Of a DNA stretch of 64,000 nucleotides, positions 32,565-42,508 are shown piece after piece (position 1 is the first letter of the stretch; the number at the start of each line of letters is the position of its first letter). The notes under the pieces were generated by a model, which saw nothing but the letters and a program-made list of their open reading frames with translations, was not told where the DNA came from and did no database searches. The translations under genes were made by a program, and so were the position numbers. Where the stretch lies: assembly GCA_025526915.1 (NCBI GenBank), contig JAHLKH010000011.1:1-64000 (forward strand), given 5' to 3'. The DNA is from Entophlyctis helioformis. Its lineage: Eukaryota; Chytridiomycota; Chytridiomycetes; Chytridiales; Chytriomycetaceae.

Positions 32565-33158
32565 GCGCGGCAGTCTAGCGGTCTTGCTGTCTGGCGGTCT
32601 GCCAGGGAAAGCAAGGGATGGGCTGGCCAGAGGGTGCCAAGATGGGCGATGCAAGGGTGGCCAATGGGAGGGTTGGCATGGGATAGGATGGGACAGGATG
32701 GGATAGTACCGGATAGTATGGGATTGTATGGGATTGTATGGGAGTGGATGACGTGGGATCGGACGGAATGGGTGGCGCGGATGCCCGGATACTCCTGGTC
32801 CACGAGTCTGCACGTTGACCGATCGATCGATCGATCAATGGGCTTGTTGGTGGGATGGTTGGCCCGTCGATGGTTGGTGCCTGCGCAGGCTGCGTTTGGC
32901 ACGGGGCATCCAGACGCGGCACAACCAGGTCGATGTGTGCAGGCGGGTGCGGGTGCGTGTGCGGATGCGGATGCCAGGGACGGTGGTGGCGACATTGACA
33001 CGATGATTTGATTCTTTGAATACCAAGGCTACAACTATACACGGGCGTGTTCTGTCGTGTGTGCTGCAGTCCCCCATGTCTGAGTGTATCTTCATTGCTA
33101 CACGCCGCAAAAAGGCCACACCACAGCAACCCCCTGCCAGGGCATGCGTGCCTGGGCA
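32565..33158. other. Intergenic region between two convergent genes
   Basis: No supportable gene. It contains short GGGAT(A/T)GTAT-type repeats at about 32680-32750 and GATC repeats near 32820. It serves as 3' flank for the PRL and Spo7-like genes. Confidence 0.5.
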
Positions 33159-34197
33159 TCAACTGGACGCTGCCGGTGCCGGCTTGCCTGCTGCGCGCCG
33201 TCTGGCCGCAGACTGCACCCGCCGCCGCATGAACGAGTCGCGGTACTCGGCCATGCCGTCCTGGAACACCTTGGGCACTCTGCGCGCAAACCCAATCTGC
33301 CCCGTCGTCTCGTGGAACACCATATTGTATGGCTTGAGCGACCGATTACACTGTGCCGCAAACCTGCCCTCCCAGACCGCGTCCGGTAGTGTTCATCATA
33401 GTCAGCCGATGCCCTCATTCACTTATTCTCTCTATCTCAACACACACACGGACACCTCTTGCAGCTTCCGTCAAGCTGCCTCGCGCAATGCTTACTTTGC
33501 TGGATTCAACAGCTTCTGGCGGAACATGCCGCTTGCAAAGAAAAGACGGTGAACGAGCTGGTGCAGATAAAGACGATGGCGCTCCAAGGAGTCTGGCGCG
33601 GCGCGTGTGGATCCAAGTGATGAACCGCGTCCTGCTCTTGGCCCTGCTCCTGCGGCTGGTATGGCTGTTGCTGGTGCTGTTGGTGTTCTGGCTGCTGGTG
33701 TTGTTGGTGCTCTGGCTGCGACTGTGGGAGGGGATTCAAAGGCGGCGATCGCAGCGGTGGCGCAGACGACGGCGTCTGCAGCGTCCAGTAGCCAGACACG
33801 ACCAGCACGGCCAGCAGCAACACCAAGAAGGCTGCAGATGGCCACGGCGTAGCGGGTCAGTGCCTGTGCGTCTGTCTGTGTCTGGACCTCTGTCTGTATA
33901 TGTGCCGCTCTGGCGGGGCATCCGACACACCTTTCCAGCGGAACGTCGTCGCCTTGATGCGCTTCATGTTCTGTCGCAGCCGCTCCTCGAACATGACCAG
34001 GTCTGCAGGGCAGCGTTGGTCGGCGTTGGTCAGGCTGCCGTCAACACGGGCACAACCACGAGCACAACCACGAGCACACAACCACAACCACGCGCACCTC
34101 GGTACGTCTTGCTGTCGCACTTGATGTCCTCGGGCCGCTTGGCGGGAATGTCCACGTGCGCCAGGTAGTCGACGTTGGCCACCGGCGACGTCGCCAT
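33159..34197 (-). CDS. Spo7/CNEP1R1-like regulatory subunit of the lipin phosphatase, with a one-base frame break
   Basis: Partner of the Nem1/CNEP1 phosphatase at the nuclear-ER membrane. Exons 34197-34098, 34002-33931, 33831-33496 and 33363-33159. Recognisable parts: DLVMFEERLRQNMKRIKATTFRWK, a membrane helix (FLVLLLAVLVVSGYW), a Pro/Gln-rich loop, a second helix (WSAIVFICTSSFTVF, then FASGMFRQKLL) and RSLKPYNMVFHETTG, matching the conserved R(T)VLAEYNM-type block. The exons sum to one base short: the frame changes inside the T run at about 33538-33546. One more T gives a 237-aa protein. Either the reads lost a base or the gene is damaged. Confidence 0.78.
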
Positions 34198-34254
34198 TTG
34201 CAGCAGTTGGAATCGCGTCAGTCAACCTGCTCGAACCCCGCACCAGAACCCCAC

Positions 34255-35301
34255 ATGTCGCTCAAGGTTGCCGCCGTTGCGCTGGGCATGTCCTCGTTTG
34301 TGGGCACGCACCTGGTCATGTCGCACCCGCCCGTGCGCAAGGACCTCGTCGAGAAGCTCGGCGCCGACCGCTTCAAGGGCCTCTACTCGCTCGTCTCGGT
34401 CGTCACGCTCGGCTCCACCGCCCTGTGCGTCCTGTCCTGTGCTGCCGCTCGCCTGCTGCGTGTTCACCCACAGCCGCCATTCTGACCATCGGCTGCCCTG
34501 TCGGCTGCCCTGTCTGCTGTCCAGGTTCTACGCTCGCTACGGCAAGTCGTCGGGCCCGCAGCTGTACAAGGCCAACTCGCTGTGGCAGCGCGCTGGCGGT
34601 CTGGGCTTCAAGGCCCTCGGCGCCGTGACCTTTTCGCAAGTGCGTATCGCCTCGCCTCGCCATCCAGATCCTTTGGGGGCTTGCTCTCGTCTCTCGCTGC
34701 TCTGCCACTGATCGATCCTCTCTGGCCTTTCATTGTTGGCCGCGGCGTGCAGGCGCTGATCCAGCCGAGCGCCATCCGCGACACCGCAATGCGTGGCCCT
34801 GGATCGACCCCGACCGAGGACGAGATCAACCCGCAGGGCATCTACCGCGTCAGCCGCCACTCGACGTTCATGGCCTTTGCCTTCCTGGGCAAGTCTGCCA
34901 TCACACTGCCTGCCGCTGGCTCTTCCAACCCATACACCGCACTGACAGTCGATCACCGACTCTCCTTCCAACAGGTCTCGGCAACCTCCTGACGCGTGGC
35001 TTCCTGTCTGGTAAGCCCGGCTCCTCCACCAAGCTATAAAGCCGCCACAGACTGACACAGCCGCACGCATGCTGTTGTAGACATCATCTTCTGGGGCACG
35101 TTCCCGGCCTTCTGGGTCGTGGGCAGCATCCACCAGGACGAGCGTCTCAAGGCCACGTTCCCGGCCAAGTACTTTGAGCAGACGTCGCTGCTGCCCGGTC
35201 AGGCCATGATCGAAGGCAAGCAGACGTGGAAACAGGCGCTCTCGGAGATGAACCCCAAGGTCGCTGCGGTGGCCCTGCTGGCTCCCATCTTCTTCCTGTG
35301 A
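34255..35301 (+). CDS. NnrU-like integral membrane protein
   Basis: Exons 34255-34424, 34525-34639, 34753-34888, 34975-35010 and 35081-35301 join to 225 aa. Features of the NnrU family: N-terminal helix with GTHLVMSHPPVRKDLVEKLG, then FKGLYSLVSVVTLGSTAL, IYRVSRHSTFMAFAFLG and C-terminal membrane segments (IIFWGTFPAFWVVGS; VAAVALLAPIFFL). The third intron has a GC donor (GCAAGT). Function in fungi is unclear; bacterial members occur near denitrification genes and relate to isoprenoid-modifying membrane enzymes. This is the only complete copy; truncated 3' pieces lie at 18073 and 48373. The LRR gene on the other strand reads into exon 5. Confidence 0.82.
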
Positions 35302-37313
35302 GACCTGCTGCGCATCATCGCGTTTGCTCTTGGTGACGACGCCACAACAATACAGTTCATTCGGCATGCTCCGGTACACGATGAGAGCAGCAGGCTCGAG
35401 AGTGCAGTCACTGGGGTGGCATGGCAATCGACTCGCTCTTCGACTAGCTCTGTCAAGCAGCAGCAACAGAAGCAGCCAGTCTTGCGTGCCTTGCGTGCCT
35501 TGCGACGTCTGTCCACGAACAGCGCGACAGCAACAAGCAGCACAAACACACTCACAACCACGATCGTGATGACGTACTCGGTGGCGAGACTCCATGCTGT
35601 CGCACGCATGTCAGCCCAGGAGTCATGCAAACGACTCAAAGCAGCGACGTACGTGGTGGTTGAACGCCGACACACTTGCGCTCGGTCAGAGAGTCGGCAA
35701 ATGAGATGGACGTGCCAGACACGACGCAGCTGATGGACTGGTCGAGTGTGGGCATCACGCCGCCCAGCTCGGGGTTGTTTTGGATGATCCTGCTCACACC
35801 ACCGCATGGACACAGCGAGTGCGTGTCAGTCGCTCACAGACAGCAGACTCTCGATCATCTCGTGATGCTCGGCACACGCACAGAAGGGTCAGGTTCTTGA
35901 GGTTGGCAAACGAGGCTGGAATGGTGCCGTTGATCCTGTTGTCGCTGATCACTCTGGTGGCACAGGCCGTGTCAGCACCAACCGTGTCAGCACAGACCGT
36001 GTCAGCACAGACCGTGGCGACACACGTCGTGACAGACTCACAGCGTCTTCAGCTGGACCAGGTTGCCGATATCGGCCGGTATCGGTCCATAGATGCTGTT
36101 GTCATGAAGCCGGCTGCACCACAATGTCAGTCTGGTGCATCGGCCGCCTGCAACGCATGCAATCAGACATACAGCTCGGCCAGACTGGTCCACTTGGTGA
36201 TGATGCCAGAGAAGGGACTCTGGATACGGTTGCTTGCTACGTTGCTGCGTGCCAGCCACTGTCAGCACACAGTCCATGGGCATGGCGGCCGTGTGGACAT
36301 ACAAGAGGGTCATGTTCTCGACGCGGCTGAACCCGTCTGCGATCGTGCCTGTGAACCCTTTGTTGCGGGCGATGGCGCTGGTTGGTTGTGGTCAGCATCC
36401 ACATCCCCATCGCACCACATCTCCGGCTGATGCATGCAACCACCTACAATCGTGACAGCTTGGTGAGGCTCGCAAACACGGACAGATCCGCAGACAGTAG
36501 GTTCGCGCTGAGGTCGCTGTGCCAGTGGCCATGTTAGCACGAGTCGGCACTTGCACAGGGCGATCCAGGCACAGTGCAGCACATACAGATCCTCAAGGTT
36601 GGTGAGCGGCTTGACAAACTCGGCCGACCCGCTCAGCTGGTTGAACGACAGATCCCTGTCCATGGATGGCGATCGTGGTGAGCTGGCCAGATGCACACAC
36701 ACCACACAGCACACACAGCGACAGTGACTTGCAGTCTGCGCAGAGACGTCAGACGGCTGACGGCCGCCGTGACAGGACCGCTGAGTTTGTTGTTGTTCAG
36801 CCTCCTGCACATGCATGGCTCCGTGTCAGCCGTGGCGACACCTTCGATGCATGGCCGTGAGCATGCTCACAGTGATGTCAACCCATCCAACGAGCCAAAG
36901 GTGTCAGGGACCGATCCGTTGAACCTGTTGAGTCCCAGATGGCTTGTGCACAGCAGTGTTAGCAGCCTGCATGGACAGCCACTACACACAGAGCCAGCGT
37001 CACCATACAGCGAGACAAGCCCAGACAGCGATCCAAGCAACGGCGGGATAGGACCGTCAAGATCCAGGTTGATGAGCGAGCTGTGTCGTGGCAGGATCGG
37101 CCAGAACGAGTGTGGCACAGCGAGGCACAGCGAGGTGAGCGACATGGCAAACACGGTGCACAGCAGCAGCAAGCCCACTCACATGCTGCTGACTCGGCCG
37201 GCCGAGCACACGACGCCCGACGGCGGCATCGTGAACGAGCAGCAGTTGGTGGTGTTGGCAAAGACCGACGGGAACGCCTGCGACAGCACCGCACAGTCTG
37301 CTGGTGCACTCAT
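35199..37313 (-). CDS. LRR transmembrane protein with one exon per repeat (right copy)
   Basis: Same twelve-exon layout as the left copy, on the minus strand, from ATG 37313 (exon 1 to 37183, exon 2 37080-37009, ... exon 11 35789-35653, exon 12 35596-35199). LRR, caps and membrane helix are conserved and the GC donor of the fourth intron is kept. After RRRKARKARKT the frame differs from the left copy by one base (an extra G) and by one KAR unit, so the tail runs on for about 90 residues across the antisense of NnrU exon 5 to a stop at 35199, total about 436 aa. The tail is Cys/Ser-rich and unlikely to be selected. Confidence 0.75.
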
Positions 37314-37682
37314 GTGTGTGTGATGGGTCTGTGATGGGACGCTGACAGCGTGGCGAGAGGCCGGCTTTTGAATCTCGGCAAGGACTGGCCAGGCAGCGAA
37401 AGCACGGGATCGGCTGACCAGCAGATGACGGCGGGATGAGCAAGAATGACTGGCCGATGGCTGCATGACGCTGCATCCACTGCTGTGGATCTGCCGTGAC
37501 GTCTCGACTGCTCTCGCCAGCCATGAACAACAACCACGCCTGATGTGCCCGTTGTGCGCATGCGCAGTACACACACAGCGAGCCTTGAAAGTCGGGCACT
37601 CTGCGTCCAGATATGTTGTGTTTTGGCTTGGCTTTCCATCGCAACGGCACACACACACAGCAGACAGCAGACAGAACACGAG

Positions 37683-39565
37683 ATGAACGGCAGGTGGCCA
37701 GCCGACAGGAAGGGACAAGCCAAGACGAGACGGCAGCAGATTGCCAATCCCAACAGTCCACTCCCAGGCGGTGAGCGAGCAATGTGTGCTTGGCGTGTCT
37801 TGTCGTGCCTTGGTGTCTTGCCTGCCAACCACCGCATCGGCCCTGACACTGCGCTCGTCCCGCTCTCTCGTCTCTCGCTCTCCCTCGCTGTCTTGCGGCG
37901 GTTGCCCAGACGACGACGACGCGTTTCCAGGAGCAACGTATCATGCACTGGCGTGTGACACGAACGATCTTGGCGGCAGCAACACAAGCCGTGGTGGAGT
38001 GGCCACTCGTGCGGTGACGGCATGGGACATCAAGCCGTACATTGACATGTACTTCCAGATCGACTCGGCTGACTGTCGTGGCGCGACTCCAGTGTGAGCG
38101 GAGCGTGTAATGTGTGTGTGTGGTGTGCTGAACGGCTGACTGACGTGCCAACAGGAAATGGGCAAGCGATGCCAGCGACACGAGTGCCGTGGATGCGCAG
38201 GATGCTGGTGCCACCATCGTAAGCCTGATCCGCACTCTGCAGGATGCTGTGCCTGTCGCGTTCAGCGTTGAGCAGAATGCCAGCATTGGTCGGTCGGGAC
38301 GCAAGGCAGACTTTGTCATCCGCAAGCAAGGCGGCGATGTGCGTGCTGTGGGCAAGGTGGCGAGCACGCGGCTGATGGCGGACAGCGACGGTGTGGAGAG
38401 CGGCATTGGCGATGCGCAGGAGCTTGTGCGGATGTACCATGATGAGAGCAAGAGCGGATCGCGGGTCAAGAAGGTGGTGGACGGCGTGGTGGCATGGATG
38501 GCGGATGCTGGCGTGTTGTATGGCATCATCACGACGGGGATCCAGACATGGCTGGTGCATAGGCGTGCAGCCAACCGCCGAGTGTGGGCTGTCGAGATCT
38601 CTGGTGCCGTCCATGAACACGGTCGATGGGGTGCAAGCACAGAGGCGGAGGCAGACACAGAGGCAGACTCAGAGGCAGCTCGAGTGGATGCGGAGCATGG
38701 CGACACGGCACTTGCGATCGCCCTCGTGTTCTTCGTCTGCAAGGCACTCACCGACGATGCCGATCTGGAACGCGAGTGGCGGACGGACATGGGATGGCGG
38801 CACATCCCGCCAGTCACAGACGGCTGCGCGCTGATGCAGGACAACAGCCGCATCCACCTGGTCGACTCCAACCCCGCCACGTGCATGTGCAACCGCGGAC
38901 GGCAGCTTGCGACAGCCCATGTGCAGGATGCCGTTGATGCCCACAGACGCAGTCACCAAGGAGCCGTGCCTGCCCAAGACGAGCATGGACACGAGCGCCG
39001 CCATCTGACTGTCCGGCTGCACGAGGAGCTTGGCAAGGGCCAGCTTGCGACGGTGCGACGCGGATGCTACCACGGACACCAGGTCGCGGTCAAGATGGTG
39101 TGGCTGCAGGACCCGCATGCGGCGTTTGATGTGCACACGGCGTTGCGCAACGAGCTGGGCATGTACAAGGCGCTGCAGGCGATCCAGGGCGATGCTGTGC
39201 CGATGCTGTACGACGTTGTCAAGACGAGCGACATGGTGTGTCTGGTGATGCAGCTTGGCGGCCAGCGTGTCGGCGTGTGGGGCGACGAGGAGCGGCGGCT
39301 TGCACGCGCGGCACTGGCCAAGATACACGCACTCGGATACCTGCATGGCGGCGTGCGGCGTGCCAATGTGGTGTTTGTGGGGGAGGCACAGCGGCTGATG
39401 GAGCGAGCGCTTCATGTGGTGGCCGGTCGTGGACATGGGAGTGGACGTGGACATGGCGTGGATGCACGACGGGCGATGTTTGTGGATCTCAAGGTGACGG
39501 CGTATGTTGGCGTGCTGGACAAGGCGATCTTCAAAGCCGAGATGGATGCGATTGCACAGCTGTGA
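37683..39565 (+). CDS. PD-(D/E)XK nuclease-like plus degenerate protein-kinase-like protein (right copy)
   Basis: Exons 37683-37770, 37910-38093 and 38155-39565, with lengths identical to the left copy (88, 184, 1411 nt), giving 560 aa. Kinase-like motifs are as in the left copy, again with Gly in place of the catalytic Asp (LHGGVRRAN). Here the segment after NVVFVG reads EAQRLMERALHVVAGR, a plausible helix, whereas the left copy reads a Gly/Ala/Ser-rich string. This suggests the right copy keeps the ancestral frame. Divergent from the LRR gene with about 370 bp between the start codons. Confidence 0.74.
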
Positions 39566-39788
39566 GCGTGCGCTGTGTGTGCTTGCTGTTGTTTGGCACT
39601 TGGGCTGAATGAAGGACGGTTGTGGGCTGACGATGCAGCGAGTGCTCGGACGAGCGAGCGACCAGTGGGACGCTGCCACGCCACGCATCGTCACGCCACG
39701 CCACGCCACCTTCGATCGCGTTCTTGAACGGCGGCCGACTCAGTCAACACTTTGACCTGAACGGCAACAGCAACAGCAACAGCAAGCG

Positions 39789-41135
39789 ATGCGGACACCG
39801 CTGTGCAAGCTGCTGCAGATGCTGCAGCTTGCGCTTGTGTGCGCTGTTGTGGCCGTGGCTGGTTCTGCCGGCGAGCAGGCAGACGAGCAGGACGTGGTGT
39901 GCGAGGTGCTCGAGACGGGAGCGAGCGACTGCTTCCCGCGAGTGTTTGTGCCGACCAACGGTGTGTGCCTGTGTGCCTGTGTGTGTGTGTGTGGCAAGAG
40001 AGACTGACCGCAGGCGAGCAGAGTTCCAGCGGGTGCGCAAGGGGCAGGTTGTGCCCAAGGGGCTGCACATCCGGCTCGACTGGCAGACGGGCCAGCGCGA
40101 GGCCAAGCTGGTCGATGCAGACGGCGACGGCGACAAGCCGGCCACATCCAGCGACGCTGTCGTGGTGCGGCTGCCCGATACGAGCGATCCGCAGACAGAC
40201 GAGCCACAGGACGAGCCACAGGCAGACGAGCCACAGGCAGACGAGCCACAGCAGCCCGGCAGACACGCAGCAGACGACAGCCGACAGCGCAACTCACGTC
40301 GATCGCCCAGGAGTCGGCGGGTCTCCCGCACCAGCAAGCCGCCTCGCTCGCACAGATCCTCGACGGCATGGCGCACGCCAACACAACGTCGCTGGCAAGC
40401 ACGCTGGCCTTTCTGCAGGACGTGGTCGACCATGTGGACTATGGCGCGGATCTGCTCAAAAGCGAGGCAGCCGTGACGGTGATGGTGCGGCTGATGAGCG
40501 ATCCCAGCGACACGGGCAGCAACAGCCTGTCGCTCCAAGCAGCGCATGTTCTCGGCACCGCGTTATCGGTGAGTGCTGCCATGCACATGTGGCCGTCACT
40601 TTGTGTGCGACAGACTGACACTGCGGATGGAAATGGACGTGGACATGAACGTGGACATGCACGAACACAGAACAACCGCGTGGCGCAGGAGCGGGCAGCG
40701 CAGTACGGACTGGTGGCCAAGCTGTGGCGGCTGGTCGAACAGCAGGCACACCACAGACACCGCTACCTGTTCACGTTTGGCGCGCTCGTGCGGTCCAACC
40801 CGACAGCGATTCGCGAGTTTGTGTTGGCGGCCGACGGGCTGGACCGCATGGCATCGCTCTACACGCTCGAGTTGGACAGCCGGGTCAGACGGCGGCTTCT
40901 GGCGCTGTTTGGCGATCTCCTTGATCCAAGCATGACGGCCAGTGGCGATGACGGCGATGGTGGTGGTGGTGGTGGTGGCACGGACGGCAAGAGCATCGTG
41001 GGTGGAGTGGAGGCGGCCGTGGTGGACCGATGGTGTGGCATCAGTCGCGAGGCACAGCAGGATGATAGTCTTGCAGATGATGCAGCACACGCACTGGAGA
41101 TCCTTGAGCAACATGGCCATTGCAAACGAGGCTGA
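39789..41135 (+). pseudogene. SIL1: SIL1 second copy, frame broken in the acidic repeat linker
   Basis: Exons 39789-39960, 40022-40568 and 40671-41135 match the left copy except that exon 2 is 22 bp shorter (547 against 569). The loss falls in the DEPQA-coding minisatellite (about 40185-40290), and 22 is not a multiple of three, so reading passes into [18 protein letters not shown] and the BiP-binding region is lost from the frame. No alternative GT-AG splice that would mend it was seen. All downstream codons are otherwise conserved, so the damage is recent, or an assembly error. Confidence 0.7.
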
Positions 41136-41183
41136 ATGAAGAATGTCTCGTGTGTATGACGGCCAGTCGGCGAGCAATCAGGA

Positions 41184-41197
41184 CAGAGGAGAGAGAA
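41184..41197. other. Empty target site for the left-arm LINE
   Basis: On the minus strand this is TTCTCTCTCCTCTG, present once, with both flanks matching those around the LINE in the left arm. It proves the insertion boundaries there. Confidence 0.93.
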
Positions 41198-41272
41198 GAG
41201 AGAGAAGAGAGGGCACGAGTGTGAGCAGCAGGTCGCGTACTTGGAGCTAATGTTTCTCGACAAACCAAGAAG

Positions 41273-41343
41273 GGAGGCTTAGCTCAGCGGTAGAGCAATC
41301 GACTGCAGATCGATAGGTCCGTGGTTCAATTCCGCGAGTCTCC
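41273..41343 (+). tRNA. tRNA-Cys (GCA), right-arm copy
   Basis: Identical in sequence and fold to 9920-9990, in opposite orientation, with loop CTGCAGA and a T run directly after it. Confidence 0.93.
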
Positions 41344-41477
41344 TTTTTGCCCAACAACGCAGCCATCAGCATGCGCTCTTTTTGCAGCTCCAAAAGTGCA
41401 CTGCCACACACGATCCACCGATCCAAAAGTGTGGAACGCCTGTGCGGTGGAATGTGCAAAATGAGGGCAAAAGATGT

Positions 41478-41548
41478 AGCACTGGTAGGTTTCGATCCTA
41501 CGGCTTCTGGGTTATGAGCCCAGCGAACTTCCGCTGTTCCACAGTGCT
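41478..41548 (-). tRNA. Initiator tRNA-Met (CAT), right-arm copy
   Basis: Identical to 9715-9785, with A1:U72 and T loop ATCGAAA. TTTT follows on the minus strand. Confidence 0.93.
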
Positions 41549-41761
41549 TGCCATCCGTGTCAATTTCGACCCCAGGAACAATACGAACCTTGTGTCGTGT
41601 GACTGTCAGCGATCGGTGGCTGCACGATTGGCTGAATGGACGCTTGGATGCCTGAACGGACGCCTGGATGGATGGGATGTGTACATCGCAACAGTGTTCA
41701 TTCGATGCGAGACAAGCACAGGCAGTGGAATAGAACAGATGCAGGCATGGTCAGTCTGTGT

Positions 41762-41832
41762 CTGGCTGCCTGGAATCGAACCAGGATCCATGGGGTAGGA
41801 ATCCACTTGCTCTGCCATTGAGCTACAGCCAG
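41762..41832 (-). tRNA. tRNA-like gene 3, right-arm copy
   Basis: Base-for-base copy of 9434-9504, including the mismatched anticodon stem and formal anticodon TCC. Confidence 0.55.
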
Positions 41833-41870
41833 GAGTGTGGAGTGTGGGAGTGGGGAGTGTGGGGGAGTGT

Positions 41871-41944
41871 CCAGCCGCCCGGAGTCGAACCAGGGACGTG
41901 CGAAATGAAAAGTAACGCTCGCTCTGCCACTGAGCTACAGCCGG
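41871..41944 (-). tRNA. tRNA-like gene 2, right-arm copy
   Basis: Base-for-base copy of 9322-9395, including the enlarged anticodon arm with the internal TTTT. Confidence 0.5.
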
Positions 41945-42069
41945 ATGTGGATGGATGGATGGGTAGATGGATGGAAGGAAGGGCAACGGATAGACGCGAG
42001 GCGAGGCCAGGCGAGGCGATGGACAGCCGCAGAGAGACACAGAAGCATGCACGCGAGAGAGGCGTGTGT

Positions 42070-42141
42070 CCGGCCGCCCGGATTCGAACCAGGAACCAGG
42101 GAAGTTTAAGGACCCTGCTCTGCCGATTGAGCTACGGCCGG
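42070..42141 (-). tRNA. tRNA-like gene 1, right-arm copy
   Basis: Base-for-base copy of 9125-9196, including the three-pair anticodon stem and formal anticodon TAA. Confidence 0.55.
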
Positions 42142-42508
42142 GGTGACCGCCTCTCTCTCTGCGATCTGTGTGGGCTCTGCGTCCGCCGTGCCATGCCATG
42201 CCGTGCCATGCCGTGCCTTGTCGAGTGTGTATGAGTGTGTCTGCTGTGAGAGAGAGCAAGGCGGACATGCAGCCTCCTTTTGTACGCGGCAGACAGCCAG
42301 AAAGCCTCAGATGTGCTTCACACGCGGCTGTCTGAGTGGACGCTTGTCTGCTGCATGCGTGCGAGCGAGCGTGGGAATGCCTGCGAGTGTGTGTGAGCGA
42401 TGCCACCATCTGCCATCCACTTGCATGTGATTGAGCGGTTGAGCCACCGACTGACAGCGGCATTTTCACACACCAAGCGTTCTTCATTCCAACATGACCT
42501 AGTCACTC

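Larger units (their letters stand above)
35213..42406 (-). repeat. Right arm of the large inverted duplication
   Basis: Reverse-oriented partner of 8862-18161. It holds the same genes but lacks the LINE; at its inner end the NnrU-like gene is complete, so this arm keeps the original context there. Near 42406 homology ends shortly before the DUF4246 gene. Confidence 0.9.
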
